Below are positions 1 to 12,958 of a stretch of DNA of 64,000 bases, piece after piece. Origin of the DNA: Bryum argenteum (lineage: Eukaryota; Streptophyta; Bryopsida; Bryales; Bryaceae); contig CM073324.1 in the NCBI GenBank assembly GCA_037043015.1, forward strand, positions 3,279,413 to 3,343,412, in the 5' to 3' direction. The first letter of the stretch is position 1; every line of letters begins with the position of its first letter. The position numbers and the translations under genes were made by a program. The notes under the pieces are model-generated. The model ran no database searches. It worked only from the letters and a program-made list of their open reading frames with translations, and was not told the DNA's origin.

Positions 1-370
1 TACTAAACCATACTTTTAGAAGCTAGATTACAAAGGGTACTTAGCATAAAGCAATGCAAAGTGGTCGTAGGACATTAGATTTTCAGCCTTAATGTTGGTA
101 AGTACTTAGTCCTTCATCTGAAAGGCTCACAAATTTGGACCCTTCCCTTGCCGTGTGGGGGGTGTCGGCCTTTGCGCGGAAAGAAGGTAACCAACCAGGC
201 TAGTTAGTTGCGCTTAGCAAGCCCCCCCCCCCCCCCACTTGCAAAGCAAAGTACTGTATTATCATATCGATCACGGGGATCCTTCCTAATTACAGGTTTG
301 GAACTCGACAATTGGTACGGCCCCAGGTTTCAACACTTTCTTGCTTATGCCATTACACAAGAGTTTTTGA
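1..370. other. No gene seen
   Basis: No open frame or family match is visible. A homopolymeric C tract lies near 222-237. The stretch ends at the first TTAA-flanked element. Confidence 0.5.
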
Positions 371-740
371 TTAACCCTTAAAGGTCCTTCCACTCCTCAA
401 TGGGCAGCCCGAAATTGGATCTCAGCATCTTTTGGACTTGGGCAACATGAATAGTGCACTTCTTGAACTTGGGCAGCATGAATGAACCAATCAATGATGA
501 ATTTGCAACCTCCTACAAGGTTTTGTGCAATCCCAACCTACCTACCACAATCCTTTCAAAGTACAAATCACTCATACAAATTGCCATTTGAATTGTAGGA
601 TTTCACTTTTGTAGATGCATCACAAAAAGGTGACCAGAATGATATAAAAAAATATGTGAAAAATTGAGAATCAAAAGAGCTACAGGCAAGAGTCTGTTGG
701 AAAACAGCCCGAGGGGCTGACAGGCGCCTTTAAGGGTTAA
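371..740. mobile_element. piggyBac-like MITE, short subfamily, copy 1
   Basis: The 370-bp element begins TTAACCCTTAAAGG and ends CCTTTAAGGGTTAA, a perfect 14-bp inverted repeat that includes TTAA at both ends. No coding capacity is seen. The interior is clearly homologous to the element at 16644-17029, with shared stretches about a leading gggcagc/gggcatc motif and a run reading cctaccacaatcctttcaaa. TTAA duplication plus CCC-starting termini is the hallmark of piggyBac; Kolobok is the other TTAA-targeting superfamily and cannot be excluded. Confidence 0.8.
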
Positions 741-781
741 ACGTTAATTGTGAACTCGTGGGATGTACGCGGACCATGTTC

Positions 782-1095
782 CACTCCACAAGAATTGTAA
801 ATTAGTGTTACAAACGTTCATTGCGAACTGTAACATTACATGTCACACGTCACTATAGAGTTGCAACACTAATCGTCAAACTATAAGACCGGATGTGAGA
901 GCATGCATACTCTTTTTGCAAGTGGAAGAATACATTGGAAATGGTGCAATTGGGGTTTGAAGAAAAGACAAGGGACATTGATTGCAATGATGGCCCAAAA
1001 TGAACACTATTATGACGAGAGTTGAGATATAGTGTTATTTACCAAAAATTAAAACTAATTTCCATGTAACACTAATTAACAACTCATGTGTAGTG
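782..1095. mobile_element. CACTAcACAAG-type MITE, copy without SINE insertion
   Basis: The element is bounded by CACTCCACAAGAATTG and its imperfect inverted copy ending CATGTGTAGTG. It is about 315 bp, has no coding capacity and is homologous along its length to 55849-56396. The shared interior includes gaagaaaagacaagggacat. The termini recall CACTA-type ends (CACTACA), but no clear target duplication was found, so the superfamily is uncertain. Confidence 0.7.
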
Positions 1096-1211
1096 AAAAA
1101 CAAGTCCTCAATTACTCAACAACAATATTTAAAAATGACTAAAAATTGATTATTGTAAACACTTTTGATTATTGTCATTGCATGATTGAGAACCTTATTT
1201 ACTTGTCCTCT

Positions 1212-1464
1212 TTAACCCCTAAATTTCCTTGTTGCAAACTGATGGTCTAAGTCACAAAATTTGACCTTCCTTTAGATTAAGCTCAAAAATCTCAATCTAA
1301 GCATTATTTGAAAGATTCAACTGTAAGATCTCACATTTCACTTGACATTCTTCTCACATACTAAATTTGAACCGTTCATTCTTCCTCATCTATCAGATTA
1401 TAATGGTCAAAGTTGGCTGAGTTTTTCTCCTGCAAGAACCTCCGAAACCCGTTTCCAGTTTTAA
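1212..1464. mobile_element. TTAA-flanked MITE, degenerate, abutting the next element
   Basis: Starts TTAACCCCTAAATTTCC and ends at the TTAA of 1461-1464. In its body it matches the reverse complement of the cleaner element at 49223-49490: shared stretches include ctcaatctaagcatta and ggtcaaagttggctga. The 3-prime inverted repeat has decayed. Confidence 0.6.
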
Positions 1465-2065
1465 CCCTTAACTCTCCTTGAAGCGTGAAATGGATTTTTG
1501 CAATTCTGGGCAGCTTAGATGAAGGGGTTAAAAGTAATATTTTTGCCTCAGATTTTTATTGGGTTCTCCTTATATTGCAAAGTGTATGTGGTAAAATTTG
1601 TAAAGTCAAATTCCAATTTTTGAGTCTTCTAGAATGATCCTTGGGTTGCGAGCCGAGATGAGGCAGCTTCAAAAAGTAACTTTTTTAAAATTTGTTTTTT
1701 GAGACATGTTCATTACTAAACCATTACTTAAATTTCAAAGTGACTCAAGTCAAAAAGTTTACCAATTTTACAAGGGCAGCCTCCAAAACTTTCAAAACCA
1801 ATCTTTGCAATGCCCAAAAAAACTTGGGAGACAAACTTTGGATGTTATGATTTCTCAAATGGTAAACATCTGACGGTAAATTTTTTTAACAGTAATCAAG
1901 CATATTCTTAGGTACAAGATCTTACGGTTGGAAGTTTTAAAAAAGGAAAAGAAATTGGTTCACACCCCCACGAGTGCTTAGAGGTAGAGAATCGCAGTTT
2001 TGAGGTTTTGAGCTCCAAAAAACACCATGGAGATTTACCTAGGGTTAAGGAAAGTTAGGGATTAA
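1461..2065. mobile_element. TTAA-flanked MITE, long subfamily, decayed
   Basis: Runs from TTAACCCTTAACTCTCC to GGAAAGTTAGGGATTAA, an imperfect inverted repeat with TTAA at both ends. Its interior is homologous in the opposite direction to the element at 27058-27636, including ggtacaagatcttacggttg, and also resembles 46515-47450. It shares its left TTAA with the preceding element. Confidence 0.6.
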
Positions 2066-3999
2066 TGTTGTGAGAGGAAAGGGATGCATGCAATATTGAG
2101 ACCTGCTGTTAGTATGCAATTTGATTTGTGGGATTGGTTCATGTCGGTTGCAGAAAGTATGATGGTCAAAGCGTTGAATTTCAGAACTTTTTCAGCAGAC
2201 AGCTTCATTTCCATCATTTTGATCGCCATGATTTTGCAGTTTAACCCCTAAAAGCCATGTTGTCCTTACAAGGAACAAGTGAAATTGTACCTTGATCTTT
2301 GCAATTTAAGTCGTCTGAGGAGAAACCCACCACTCTCAGGAGGTATATTTTGTCGTGTTGTCACCCACATATTAATGTACCCACGTGAACATCTTATGAA
2401 AAACATGGAATTATAATGATACCCTAGTACAACTCAAACTTCAAAAGTTCGCACTTTCTCATGAAGTTACGAGCTTTACACATCTTTCGAAACTCGACGT
2501 TCACTTTGCCATTCCGCAAGAAATTTTACTAATTTTGAACAATTCCCCGGTCGTTTACGCTAAGTGCACGGCAAAGCTACTGACACGATTCTGCGAAAAC
2601 TTCCAAATCATGTTGCATTAAGAAAACGAGGGTAGGATAGGTGTGGATTTTGAGGCGATGTGGAGTGATATGTGAGCAAGGGGTGGCATTGCTTGAAAAG
2701 TGTCCTAAGGGCACATCCCCAACATCCCTAAAATTCTTTCATGGGGACTGGTCTGGCATGGATGAAGTGGACGAAGTCAGATTGCTTGGCGTGATCAGTG
2801 TCAGGGGGGGGGGGCTGGTCTTTGGGATACGCTGCGATTCTAACGGTTAGCCTGCTGCACCTGGCTCCTATCCCACACTTCCGTAAGCTTTTTTTTGTTA
2901 CATCCCGTGAAACACCTACTGTGGATGGTTACCCAAGGTAAGTTAGAGCATCTCTCTTAGACTCCCCGGAAAAGCCCAAGTGTGACAATTTACCGAGCTG
3001 AAAATGGTAACTGTAACTCATACCATTGGAAGCACATCTTTGAAAATTTAGGAGTACACTAGATCTTGCTTCGAATTGAAAAGAACTATTCTTCATTTAA
3101 CTAAATTTGAGCTCATTCACGAATTCTGGACTAGAGCAGATTTTGGAAATTACAATTTTGTGGAAAGATCATTACAGTAAACGAAAATTTACGTCGGGAT
3201 GTGAGTATCTTTATATTCTCCGAAGATCCCCAGATTTGCATTTTTGTGTTCACATTGTATCTTACTCACATGAGTATGAGGGGATCCCCGTTGCCTTACT
3301 TCTGGACTGCTTCTAGTAATCTAGTCTAGAAGTAGTTAAATATGTCATATTTTCACTTGTTCACCACGCAACGAAATACGGCATAACGTTTCTTTTTACA
3401 AAGCAGAAGCAATGGGAAAATTGAGGGAGTTGGACGTGTAGCTAAATCACCTCAAGCTTACGGGGTTGAGCGTGTGAAGAGGAGCCATGGTGAAAATGGA
3501 GAAAGTGATGGTTCAAAAGCATGGTGACTACAAAACTGGCCATGCTTTTAATCACGTAGCCAAAGACAGGATCGCATGAAGCAGCCAGACAGTCAGACAG
3601 GCTCTGTACGTGAGCTCGAGGCAAGGCAAGGCAAGGCAATCAGAACCCATTTGGTTTGGCGTTTAGCAGCCACACATGCCCGATATTGTCCACTTAATTA
3701 CGAGTTACATGTTCCCCGGCTCAAATTATCACTACTAACCCCGGACATCATCAAGTGTTTATGTTTCTCACTTCTTTGTTTACTTGTTTTGTGACCAATC
3801 AATGCATTCATCATTTGAAGAGTATCGTACATCAACTTCTTGGTTTCCCTCTACGCCCTTTTTTTTTCTCCCGACACCCTTTTCGATTTCTTGGTTTGCA
3901 TAAGATACTAGTATGAATACTGCAAAAACATCCTAAGACTAACAATCATATTGTTTTTTTGTTCTAGGGATCAAGACGCCACGAATTCCAAGTGATATA
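2066..3999. other. No gene seen
   Basis: Only short incidental frames are visible. A lone TTAACCCCTAAAAGCC end near 2241 looks like an orphan terminus of the TTAA-flanked family. A poly-G run lies near 2804-2813. Confidence 0.5.
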
Positions 4000-4184
4000 C
4001 TCCCTCCGTCTCAAAAAAATACATTGCTTTGCTTAATAAGTTTGTCTTAGAATAATACCATGATTTGATATTAATGAGTGATCCAAACCATATCCAACTA
4101 TATCAATGAGTAATCAAGACCAATGATTAGAAAAATCCAACCATTTCTAACAAAGTATAATGTTTTCTTTTTTAGATGAGGGAG
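4000..4184. mobile_element. Stowaway-like MITE (Tc1/mariner type)
   Basis: The 185-bp element begins CTCCCTCCGTCTCAAAA and ends with an imperfect inverted copy reading ...TTTTTTAGATGAGGGAG. It is flanked by TA on both sides (3998-3999 and 4185-4186). CTCCCTCCGT termini with TA target duplication are the usual signature of Stowaway elements. Confidence 0.75.
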
Positions 4185-4288
4185 TAGTAACCTAGTGATC
4201 AAGAGCTAAGTATCCAAGACGAGAAGAAAAAATTGTGTTTCATAACTAGTCTACAAATATTTAGACTAGTAGTTATGAGTGGTCTCAA

Positions 4289-4387
4289 GAGATAGAAACT
4301 CCGGTCCCTTTCTAAGGGGCTGGCGTGAATGAAGTGTCCGTTCATGATACTAATATCCCGATGGCCACCGGACAAGGGGAAATTGGA
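4289..4387 (-). mobile_element. 5-prime-truncated SINE copy with target duplication
   Basis: These 99 bp match the 3-prime part of the full-length SINE at 25929-26291 (shared cggcgtgaatgaagtgtccg-type core). They are flanked by a perfect 12-bp direct repeat, GAGTGGTCTCAA, at 4277-4288 and 4388-4399. The truncation plus long target duplication supports retroposition by a LINE partner. Confidence 0.8.
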
Positions 4388-4399
4388 GAGTGGTCTCAA

Positions 4400-7300
4400 C
4401 TATTAGTCATAGAACACAATTTTCCAGTTTATGCTGCAAATAGTGTTTGTCTAACTTCTTTGGAATTTGTGTAAGGATGTATTTTCTGAGAATAAAGTTT
4501 GGACTCTTGTTTAAAAATCTATTGTAGGGTTTTTCTTTATTTTATGACCAGATATTACATTAGTTATAAGAATCCCAGGATAAGTTTTTGGGGGTTTAAA
4601 TCTTATGACAGAAATTTTAGCCACGCTTCAGCCTATCCAATAACTTGTTTCTTCAAGGTCCCACCCTCAACACACTCAAAGCATTTCCCATAGCAAAGAA
4701 GGCAAGAGAACAACCTTCACACCTTTGCATGTCATGCATTTAGAGTTCAAGTAATGAGTTTCATTACTTTTTAGTTGGTTCTACACTTCCACTTCATCCG
4801 ATTACTTTACACACGTATCTTCATGAAAAAAACTTGGCCTATAACATTTGAGACGGTACAATCTGCAATTAATGTTTGTAACACTAATTAACAACTCTTG
4901 TGTAGTAGCCAAGCGGACAGCGTCTTTACATTTATACACAATCATTAAATTACACTCCATATGAATGAGCAATCAGTCCGAAACTTTGCTCATATTTGAA
5001 ATAAGGTAAACCTGTTTGCTTTTTGGTGCAAAGTCAAAAAATGGCCCCAAGGTGAACTTTGGAGGAGGTGTACGTAGTAGCCTCATTTTCAAGCCTTAGT
5101 TAACGCTATTCTCAAACCTTATTCCATCCTAACCAACAAACTTTTAAAACCTTTTTTATATGATATTTTTACAACATCTCACAATACCTTTACCATATTT
5201 CGCGAGCCCCTCCTACCTAAACTCAAAATTTGGATGGTTATGGTGCTCCGGTCCACCCTTAATAACAAAAGGCTTGAGATTCATTGCTTGTGTGTTGACT
5301 TCTATTACCATGCTCAAATCCACATTATTTGGCACCATGATTTATTCACATCTTTTCAAGCCCCCTTAGTAAAAAATGCGGAATCTTCAATCTTTGCAAG
5401 ATTTCGCACTAAATCAAGGCAAAATTGCAGCCAATTCTTTTCCAACCTTAAGTACAAGCATGTCCCGGGCCGCCCAAGGCTAGCTAGATGCCTACGAGTG
5501 CTAGTGAAATTGACGTGACTTACGAAAATATAATAATTTACGCGGGGTACACGGATTGAGTAGGTGCGTGTGATAGCGCGGTTTGGCCTCCCATCTCATC
5601 GGCGCTGTACCCATCTGAGCAGTTATTTACTCCAACGATGGCAAAGGACGCACAAGGGCGTGGGGCGTGGGGCTAGCTAGCGGACTAGTACTACTACGAC
5701 CACTCGGCCATGATCATGGTTGTGCCTTAACCCTCAATTCCTGTCTTTTGATTATAATCTCCCTCATCATCCTCTTTAGTGCTCGGCCTTTGTCTAACCT
5801 ACCAGCTACTTAAATTCCTTGAGGTTAACAAACCATTTGAATGTACAATAACTACCATCATGTACTATACTCTTCATATTATCACTATTTGCCTCCCCGA
5901 TTCAGAACCTTGTCTGCACTACTAACAGCCTCATGAGCGCGCCTTTGGTGTCATGCATACCATGCCATGATTAAGCGTTTTTAGTCAGAGTAACAGATTA
6001 TGAAAAAGCTGCCATGGAAAAGGGTTTAAACAGATGATGAAAAAAGATCTGTAGATGTGGCGGATACTAAATTCAATCCAGATTCTACCCCTGGAATTTT
6101 GAAATATGGAGGGGCCTAATTAAAGGGATCCTGGTAATTTTTTGCGTTTAAGAAGCCCTTAAAAATCCTCAGAGAGACTCCATGTGGGAAAATGGGGGCG
6201 TAGATCTTAAAGGGTCAGAAATGAAATAACAGTATATTGGGCTTAGTGAGCGGATTGGATTTGGTGAGCGGCTGCAGGTATCATGCCTGCAGTTTGTTCC
6301 CTTGATTGGTACCAAACTTGCCCAAGTGTTAAAATAAAAAAGCCACCCCAGGTGATTAAACAAAATAAAAATATTGATTCTCGCTGAAGAATCATAAGAA
6401 ATTGTGCAAATTTGATGTATATAGGCTCATAGGTTATACTATTTCATATAAACTATTAACCATGGAGAAGTGTGATATTTTCACCAAGCTTAATGACTCA
6501 TTTTTGGAACATTCTTGGGTGAGAAGACTAATGGAGAGCTTGGTGGCAATACCACACTTTTACACTATTGTTGTGAATGAATGCCCCTCTTGTCATAAAC
6601 CACAATATTAGTCCCCCTTCCACTACTCACGATCTTCACTGCAATGCCATTATTCATGAAGAACAGCCAATCGAACAAGATTGAGGTAAGTTGATCATTT
6701 GTGCATCTGAAAAATCAGTTTATGGGAAAATAAGATGAGAAAAAGCTTGATGCTTTCCAACAATGACAAGGTGGATAATGTGGAATTAAGGTGGTTGTAA
6801 GAATGAAGGAGTGTAGGCTGCAAAAGGGCATGAGGAGGGGGAGGTAGGCCGAGGCCTGCGCATGTGGAAATGGCAGAGATGCCAAGTTGATACTGCGATT
6901 GGTGTGCAGCCTGAGCCTCACTGCTGCTCACTGCATGCCAGCCCTCGGCAGGCAGAACAACGAAAAGATGTGATCATGCAAACCTGGTCGGCGTGATCGA
7001 TTGACGTGCCCTCACAACTGCCTTCTTACTAACTTGGAAAGAATCATATCTCTCCCCCACACTTGAGCAATTCAAACGCTCAAATGCTTTCCTCAGTCTT
7101 GCGAGCGAGCATCATTCGTGTGTGTGTTTAATGTTGGAGCTTCAGAGCCGCATGGGTTGCCAAAGTACTCGTTGACCGCCATTAATTAACGACCTCGCAG
7201 AGAATATCATCTTGAACAGTGACACCGCGAGCTTTTTAGTGTGATTAGCAAGGGAAAGGAAAGCATGGGTGGCTTTGGTGATGAGTGGGGTCGTAGCTAG

Positions 7301-7782
7301 CTACCCCTGAGTGTGACTGTAGGTTTGAGCGATTCATGGAAATTTTGCGCCGGCCGCTTTGCTTTGTAGTGTAGGAGCAATCCATGATGACACTAAACCC
7401 GTGAAAGTGTCAGTGAGTGAGTGGTGTTTCTTGCCGTCTTGTTTTATAGCATCACAATGCGCCAAGGCTCGACAAGCTGCATGTTCTGTACTGGACAGTG
7501 GTTCCTGCAATTGTCTGTGGGGTGGCGTTTTCGAGGAGTTTTGAGGTGATGATTCCGTGGACGGGAGCACCATCGGTGTGCCCATTGTGTTGTAGTACTA
7601 GCTTGGCGAAAGAGAGAGGATTGGACTCTGCTCTCGGGAGATTCTAATAATTCAGTGGGGACCTCCACGACGCTGACTTTCCCTGAAGCGAAAGCACTCT
7701 TCATGCCATTGAGAGTTCTTTGCTCCTGTCAATGCTGTCGTTCTGGAGTTCGAATTGGCCGAGGTGCCAATAGTGAGCAGAA
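4400..7782. other. Upstream intergenic region of the receptor kinase gene
   Basis: No gene is recognised. An isolated terminus of the CACTAcACAAG MITE lies near 4875-4908 (TAATTAACAACTCTTGTGTAG). The last kilobase is probably promoter and leader of the gene starting at 7783, but no specific binding site could be assigned. Confidence 0.5.
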
Positions 7783-10700
7783 ATGGCGTTGATTCTATCG
7801 TTTCGAGTGATCGCCATAAGCTTGGTAGTTTTGCTCTCGCGAGTGACGATTTCCATTGCAATTGATGATGAGAGTAAGGCACTGTTGGCTCTGAAGGCAA
7901 GCATGAACGATCCGTTGCAGCACTTGGTCGACTGGAAGGAGGGGGAAGTTTCACCGTGCTCGTGGACTGGCGTAGGGTGTGGAGATTCCTCTGTGACGAG
8001 CTTGAATTTGTCCAACATGAATCTTTCCGGCGTGGTGTCGGCCGAGATAGCAAATTTGCGGAGCTTGGTGAATGTGTCTCTTGATTGCAACAACTTCACT
8101 GGAAGCCTCCCTGGCGAGATTGCCACCCTCTTAAACCTGCAGTATTTGAATGTGTCCACTAATAGCTTCCATGGCAACCTCACCTTCACGTTTTCCCAGC
8201 TTCAGCAGCTGCGGGTCCTGGATTGCTTCAACAACTACCTCTCCGGACCATTACCACCCGATTTATGGAAGATTTCCACTCTCCAACACCTCAGCTTGGG
8301 AGGAAACTACTTCGAAGGCAGAATACCTCCTGAGTATGGAGCTTTTCCGAACCTCGTTTACTTGGGTCTCAACGGGAACTCACTCACAGGCCCCGTTCCG
8401 AGCGAGCTTGGAAACCTCACAGGTATGTCGACTCTCGAAAATTACATTCGTGGAAGAAACGGCATGTTGTGACAATGTTCTTGTTGTGCCAGGGCTGCAA
8501 GAGCTGTACATGGGCTACTACAACAACTTCAGTTCAAATATCCCCGCCACGTTTGGTAACCTGACGAAGCTGGTCCGCCTTGACATGGCTAATTGCGGCT
8601 TGGTTGGACCCATCCCTCCTGAACTAGGAAAGCTTGCGCAATTGGACACCATATTTTTGATGCTGAACGAGCTCGAGGGTCCGATACCTGCAGAAATAGG
8701 GAAGCTTATTAATCTCAAGTCGCTAGACCTTTCATACAACAAGCTCTCTGGAGTGCTGCCCAACACCCTGGCGGTCCTTCAGAAGCTGGAGCTCATGAGC
8801 CTGATGAGCAATCGCCTCAATGGCACCATCCCGGATTTTCTCAGCAATCTCCCCAATTTGGAGGTCAGTGTACACACCCTCGAACTCGAACTTTGATCAT
8901 TCAGAACAGAGTACTTTGCAGCTTTTGATCTTCGAAGTGTAGTATACTTCCACTCAGGGGTGAGCGGCTTGCAGGTTTTGTATTTGTGGAAAAACAATTT
9001 GACAGGGACGATTCCAGAGAGTTTGGGGACGAACATGAACTTGACGCTGCTGGACTTGTCATCGAATGCGCTCACGGGAACGATTCCTGCAGACTTGTGC
9101 GCGGGGCAGAAGCTGCAATGGCTGATTTTGCTGGAGAATGAGCTCACGGGGCAGATCCCCGAGAGCCTCGGGCGCTGCGAGAGCCTCACGAAGCTCCGCC
9201 TCGGTGGAAATGCGCTCAACGGATCGATTCCTCGCGGCCTGCTTAGCCTCCCCAACCTCACCATGGTGGAGATTCAAGAGAATCAAATCTCTGGTGCTAT
9301 ACCCTCGGAGATCATCGATGCGCCGTTGCTGAGCTACCTCGATTTCTCGCATAACAACCTCAGTAGCCGCATCCCGGAAAGCATCGGCAATCTCCCCAGT
9401 GTCATGTCGTTCTTCGTTGCGCACAATCAGTTCTCCGGACCCATACCCCCGCAAATCTGCGACATGCCTAACCTCAATAAGCTTGACTTGAGCGCCAACA
9501 ATTTCTCAGGTCAGCACTCTCACAATCACTGCATTCTCAAATTAAGTCTCGTCTATGCTGAGTTCAAATGTTGTAATTTTCGCAGGGGCGATTCCAGCGG
9601 AGATTGCGAACTGCAAGAAACTGGGGTTACTGGACGTGAGTCACAACAGTCTGAGGGGAGAAATTCCAACCCAGATGGAGTACATTCCAGATCTCTACTT
9701 CCTCAACATGTCGCACAACAAGCTGTCTGGGCCGATTCCGTCCCAGTTCGCGGCATTGCCGACGTTGAGTATCTTCGACTTCTCGTTCAACAATTTGTCC
9801 GGTCCCGTTCCTCTCTTCGACTCGTACAATGTTTCGGTGTTTCAGGGCAACCCGCTCCTTTGTGGAGGCTTGCTCCCTCGGGCATGCCCTGATACCAGTC
9901 ATGATCATCACTCGAAAGCTGGAAACTCCAACCTCCTGCCCTGGTTGGTCGGAGCCTTGTTCTCGGCCGCCTTGGTCGTCCTCTTGGTGGGCGTCTGCTG
10001 CTTCTTCCGCAAGTACCGCTGTCATATTTACAAGTTCTTCCACGGGGAATCTATCATCCGACCTTGGAAGCTGACAGCCTTCCAGCGCTTGGACTTCTCA
10101 GCCACCGAGGTTCTCACTCGCACACTCCATTGAATTTGTACCACGACCAGTCTGCTCTTAATGTATGGGAGTTATCCATTGAGAGCAAGGGTCGATTGCG
10201 CAGGTGTTGGATTGCTTGGACGAAGACAACATTATTGGAAGGGGCGGAGCAGGGACAGTATACAAAGGGGTGATGCCAAGTGGAGAGATAGTGGCCGTCA
10301 AGAGATTGGCAGGAGAAGGCAAAGGCGCCTCACACGACCACGGATTCTCAGCCGAGATCAAAACGCTTGGCAAAATCCGGCACCGCAATATAGTTCGTCT
10401 CTTAGGCTGCTGCTCCAACCACGAGACCAACCTTTTGGTTTACGAGTACATGCCCAACGGCAGCCTGGGCGAGCTTCTTCACAGCAAAGACTCTCAATCT
10501 GTCAATCTGGACTGGGACACAAGGTGCATGCCCTTCCAATCACTGGTGCTAACCTTTTTATTGCAAAAAACGGGAGTCACTGAAGTGTGCAAAATTGCAG
10601 GTATAACATTGCAATCCAAGCTGCACATGGGCTGTGTTACTTGCACCACGACTGTTCTCCGTTGATAGTGCACCGAGATGTCAAGTCCAACAACATTCTC

Positions 10701-11766
10701 CTCGACTCTACATTCCACGCTCACGTTGCAGACTTCGGGCTTGCCAAACTGTTCCAAGACACCGACAAAACAGAATCCATGTCGTCCATTGCTGGCTCCT
10801 ATGGCTACATTGCCCCTGGTAGAGCTCTCTCTACCCTTTCTCATTTCTCATTTATCACTTGTTCAGATATTTGAGCTCCTGTTCTCCTGTGGTGCATTGC
10901 AGAGTACGCATACACATTGAAGGTAAACGAAAAGAGTGATATCTACAGCTTCGGAGTGGTCCTCATGGAGCTTTTGACGGGCAAGAGACCGATCGAAGCC
11001 GAATTCGGTGATGGAGTGGATATCGTGCAATGGGTTCGGCGAAAGATCCAAACAAAAGACGGTATTTTGGACTTGTTGGACTCCAGGATGGGCGGTGTCA
11101 CGGGTGTACCCCTCCAAGTAAGACAGCTTCACCATATCACCTTCTTCGCTTACAAATCGTATTGTACCTCCATTAGCATATTCTCCAGTCAATAGATCCC
11201 ACTGGTTAACCTGCATTTTACCTACACCACTAATGAAACTTCGGTTACCTCATCTCCAAGTTGAGGCTATTCTCCTTCTCAAACTGTTGCTTTCTACACT
11301 TCATTTTTGTTCTCTTGGCATAAAAACGACTGAACTCCAAGTGTCATTCTCTAGCACCATTGTTTGAAAAGTTCGAGGTCAACGTTAAATCGACACATCG
11401 AGGTCGGGCAGATCAGTTTTCAGTCACGATAAATTCAAATAAGTTTCAGTTGGTTTATAGAAATTTGCTAAGTTGCTGATATTTCCAAGTTGTTGACTGA
11501 AGGGCAAGAGATCTATTTAGTAGAGGAGATGACGAATTTGGCTATGGATGCAGGAGGTGATGTTGGTGCTGAGAGTGGCGCTGCTATGCTCCAGTGACTT
11601 GCCAGTGGACCGGCCAACAATGCGAGATGTGGTGCAAATGCTAACTGATGCCAAACCCAAGAGGAAGAAAAGCGTAGGGGACTCCCGGGAGCTCATGTCG
11701 CCCCTGGTGGACATCAAGGATGAGGAACTCATTCACCAGGTCCTGGTGTGCGTCATGAGTCCCTGA
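7783..11766 (+). CDS. CLAVATA1/BAM-type LRR receptor-like kinase
   Basis: Eight exons: 7783-8422, 8493-8863, 8975-9509, 9586-10109, 10204-10523, 10601-10818, 10903-11117 and 11554-11766, giving 1011 residues in frame. Residues 1-27 are a signal peptide. An N-terminal cap with the CSWTGVGC motif and about 20 plant-type LRRs (LxGxIP) follow up to about residue 600. A membrane helix spans about 632-656. The kinase starts near 698 with the P-loop GRGGAGTVY (703-710), VAVK lysine 723, HRDVKSNN (821-828) and DFG (841-843), so it is an active-type RD kinase. The link before the kinase ([20 protein letters not shown]) is typical of the CLV1/BAM clade (LRR-XI), which binds CLE peptides in meristem control; assignment to CLV1 rather than BAM is not possible here. 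Seven introns are unlike angiosperm relatives, which usually have one. The start ATG directly precedes the signal peptide. Confidence 0.95.
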
Positions 11767-12958
11767 TTCGTTATTCATACTTCGTGCCTGTTTTAGATCT
11801 CACACACTGTTGATATGGTGTATGTACACAACATAACATTTGACTCTTGGTCATATCAACCAACTGTACTCTTACAATTTCTCTCTCTCAGAGAGAACAC
11901 ACATTTCTTAGCAGAAGACATGAGGGTCTCGCAACACAAAACATTCTGAGACTTGATTTCTGGTATCGGCTTTGATGGGCAAGTATTCTGTTCTAGTCAT
12001 CGTGATTTGTCGTAAGGAATCTGTGTGATTACGCACTTGCCAGCCACGAACACTGAGGAGATTTCAGTTTTACTTGGTGATGGATCAAAACTAGATAATC
12101 CATTCACTAAAAGTGGAAGAGAGAATTAGTGGATTGATGATAAAACTCAAGTTTCATCATTCAAAGTGGACGAAAGGAAGAACTATCACATGACTCAAAA
12201 GAACGGAGAACTTCAGTTTCTAAAAGAGGCCAGAGTGGATAAATTATGCTCATTTGTGAGGCAACAGCCAGTTGGAATTGCCTCCTCCCAGGGTAGAGAT
12301 ACTGTACACTAAAACCCTATCTACGTGCGTAAAAGACAACGAACATCATGAGCTTGGACCAGAGTCACGTATTGCACTTTATCTCAACACAATAGAGGAC
12401 ACCACTAGTTTCAATAACAAGTCCAACGTGAACGTAGATCTTATATCGAGTTTTGGCCGCAAAGCAAGCACACACCCCAAGTTTATGTGGAGGCAGCGTT
12501 ACACATTTGCGCAGATAGTGCTGAAATATCATTCCCCACATCTGTAATAACTCCCAACAAGAAATTCATGAACTTAAATGTACTGTACACCAGTGCAAAG
12601 ATTTCTTCGATGACCGTGCACCACAAGAAACCCATCCACAAAAACGCAGTCCTGTCCAAATTCATCCGATTATGATGCAGTTGTTTGCGTTGAGCAATAC
12701 ATATGTCCTCATGAAATCCTCATTCTCGAGCATAACCCTGCTCAAAATGCACAATTATCTTCATAGATCAGATTGGGCAGCATGAATTCAATCTGGAGTT
12801 CGTTCTGAAAAGAGCGACTTGCACGAGACACCAAGATGTGATACTACAGGATATGTCTCCACTGAGAGTATGACTGCTTACGAGGTCGAGGGAAAGCATT
12901 AGGACTTGAGGGATGCGCAAGTACAGCAGAGAAGACACGAGGTAGTACAGACCTGGAA
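11767..12958. other. Intergenic region between convergent genes
   Basis: 3-prime flanks of the receptor kinase and the Dabb protein. Short frames here show no family resemblance. No repeat or RNA gene was recognised. Confidence 0.5.
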
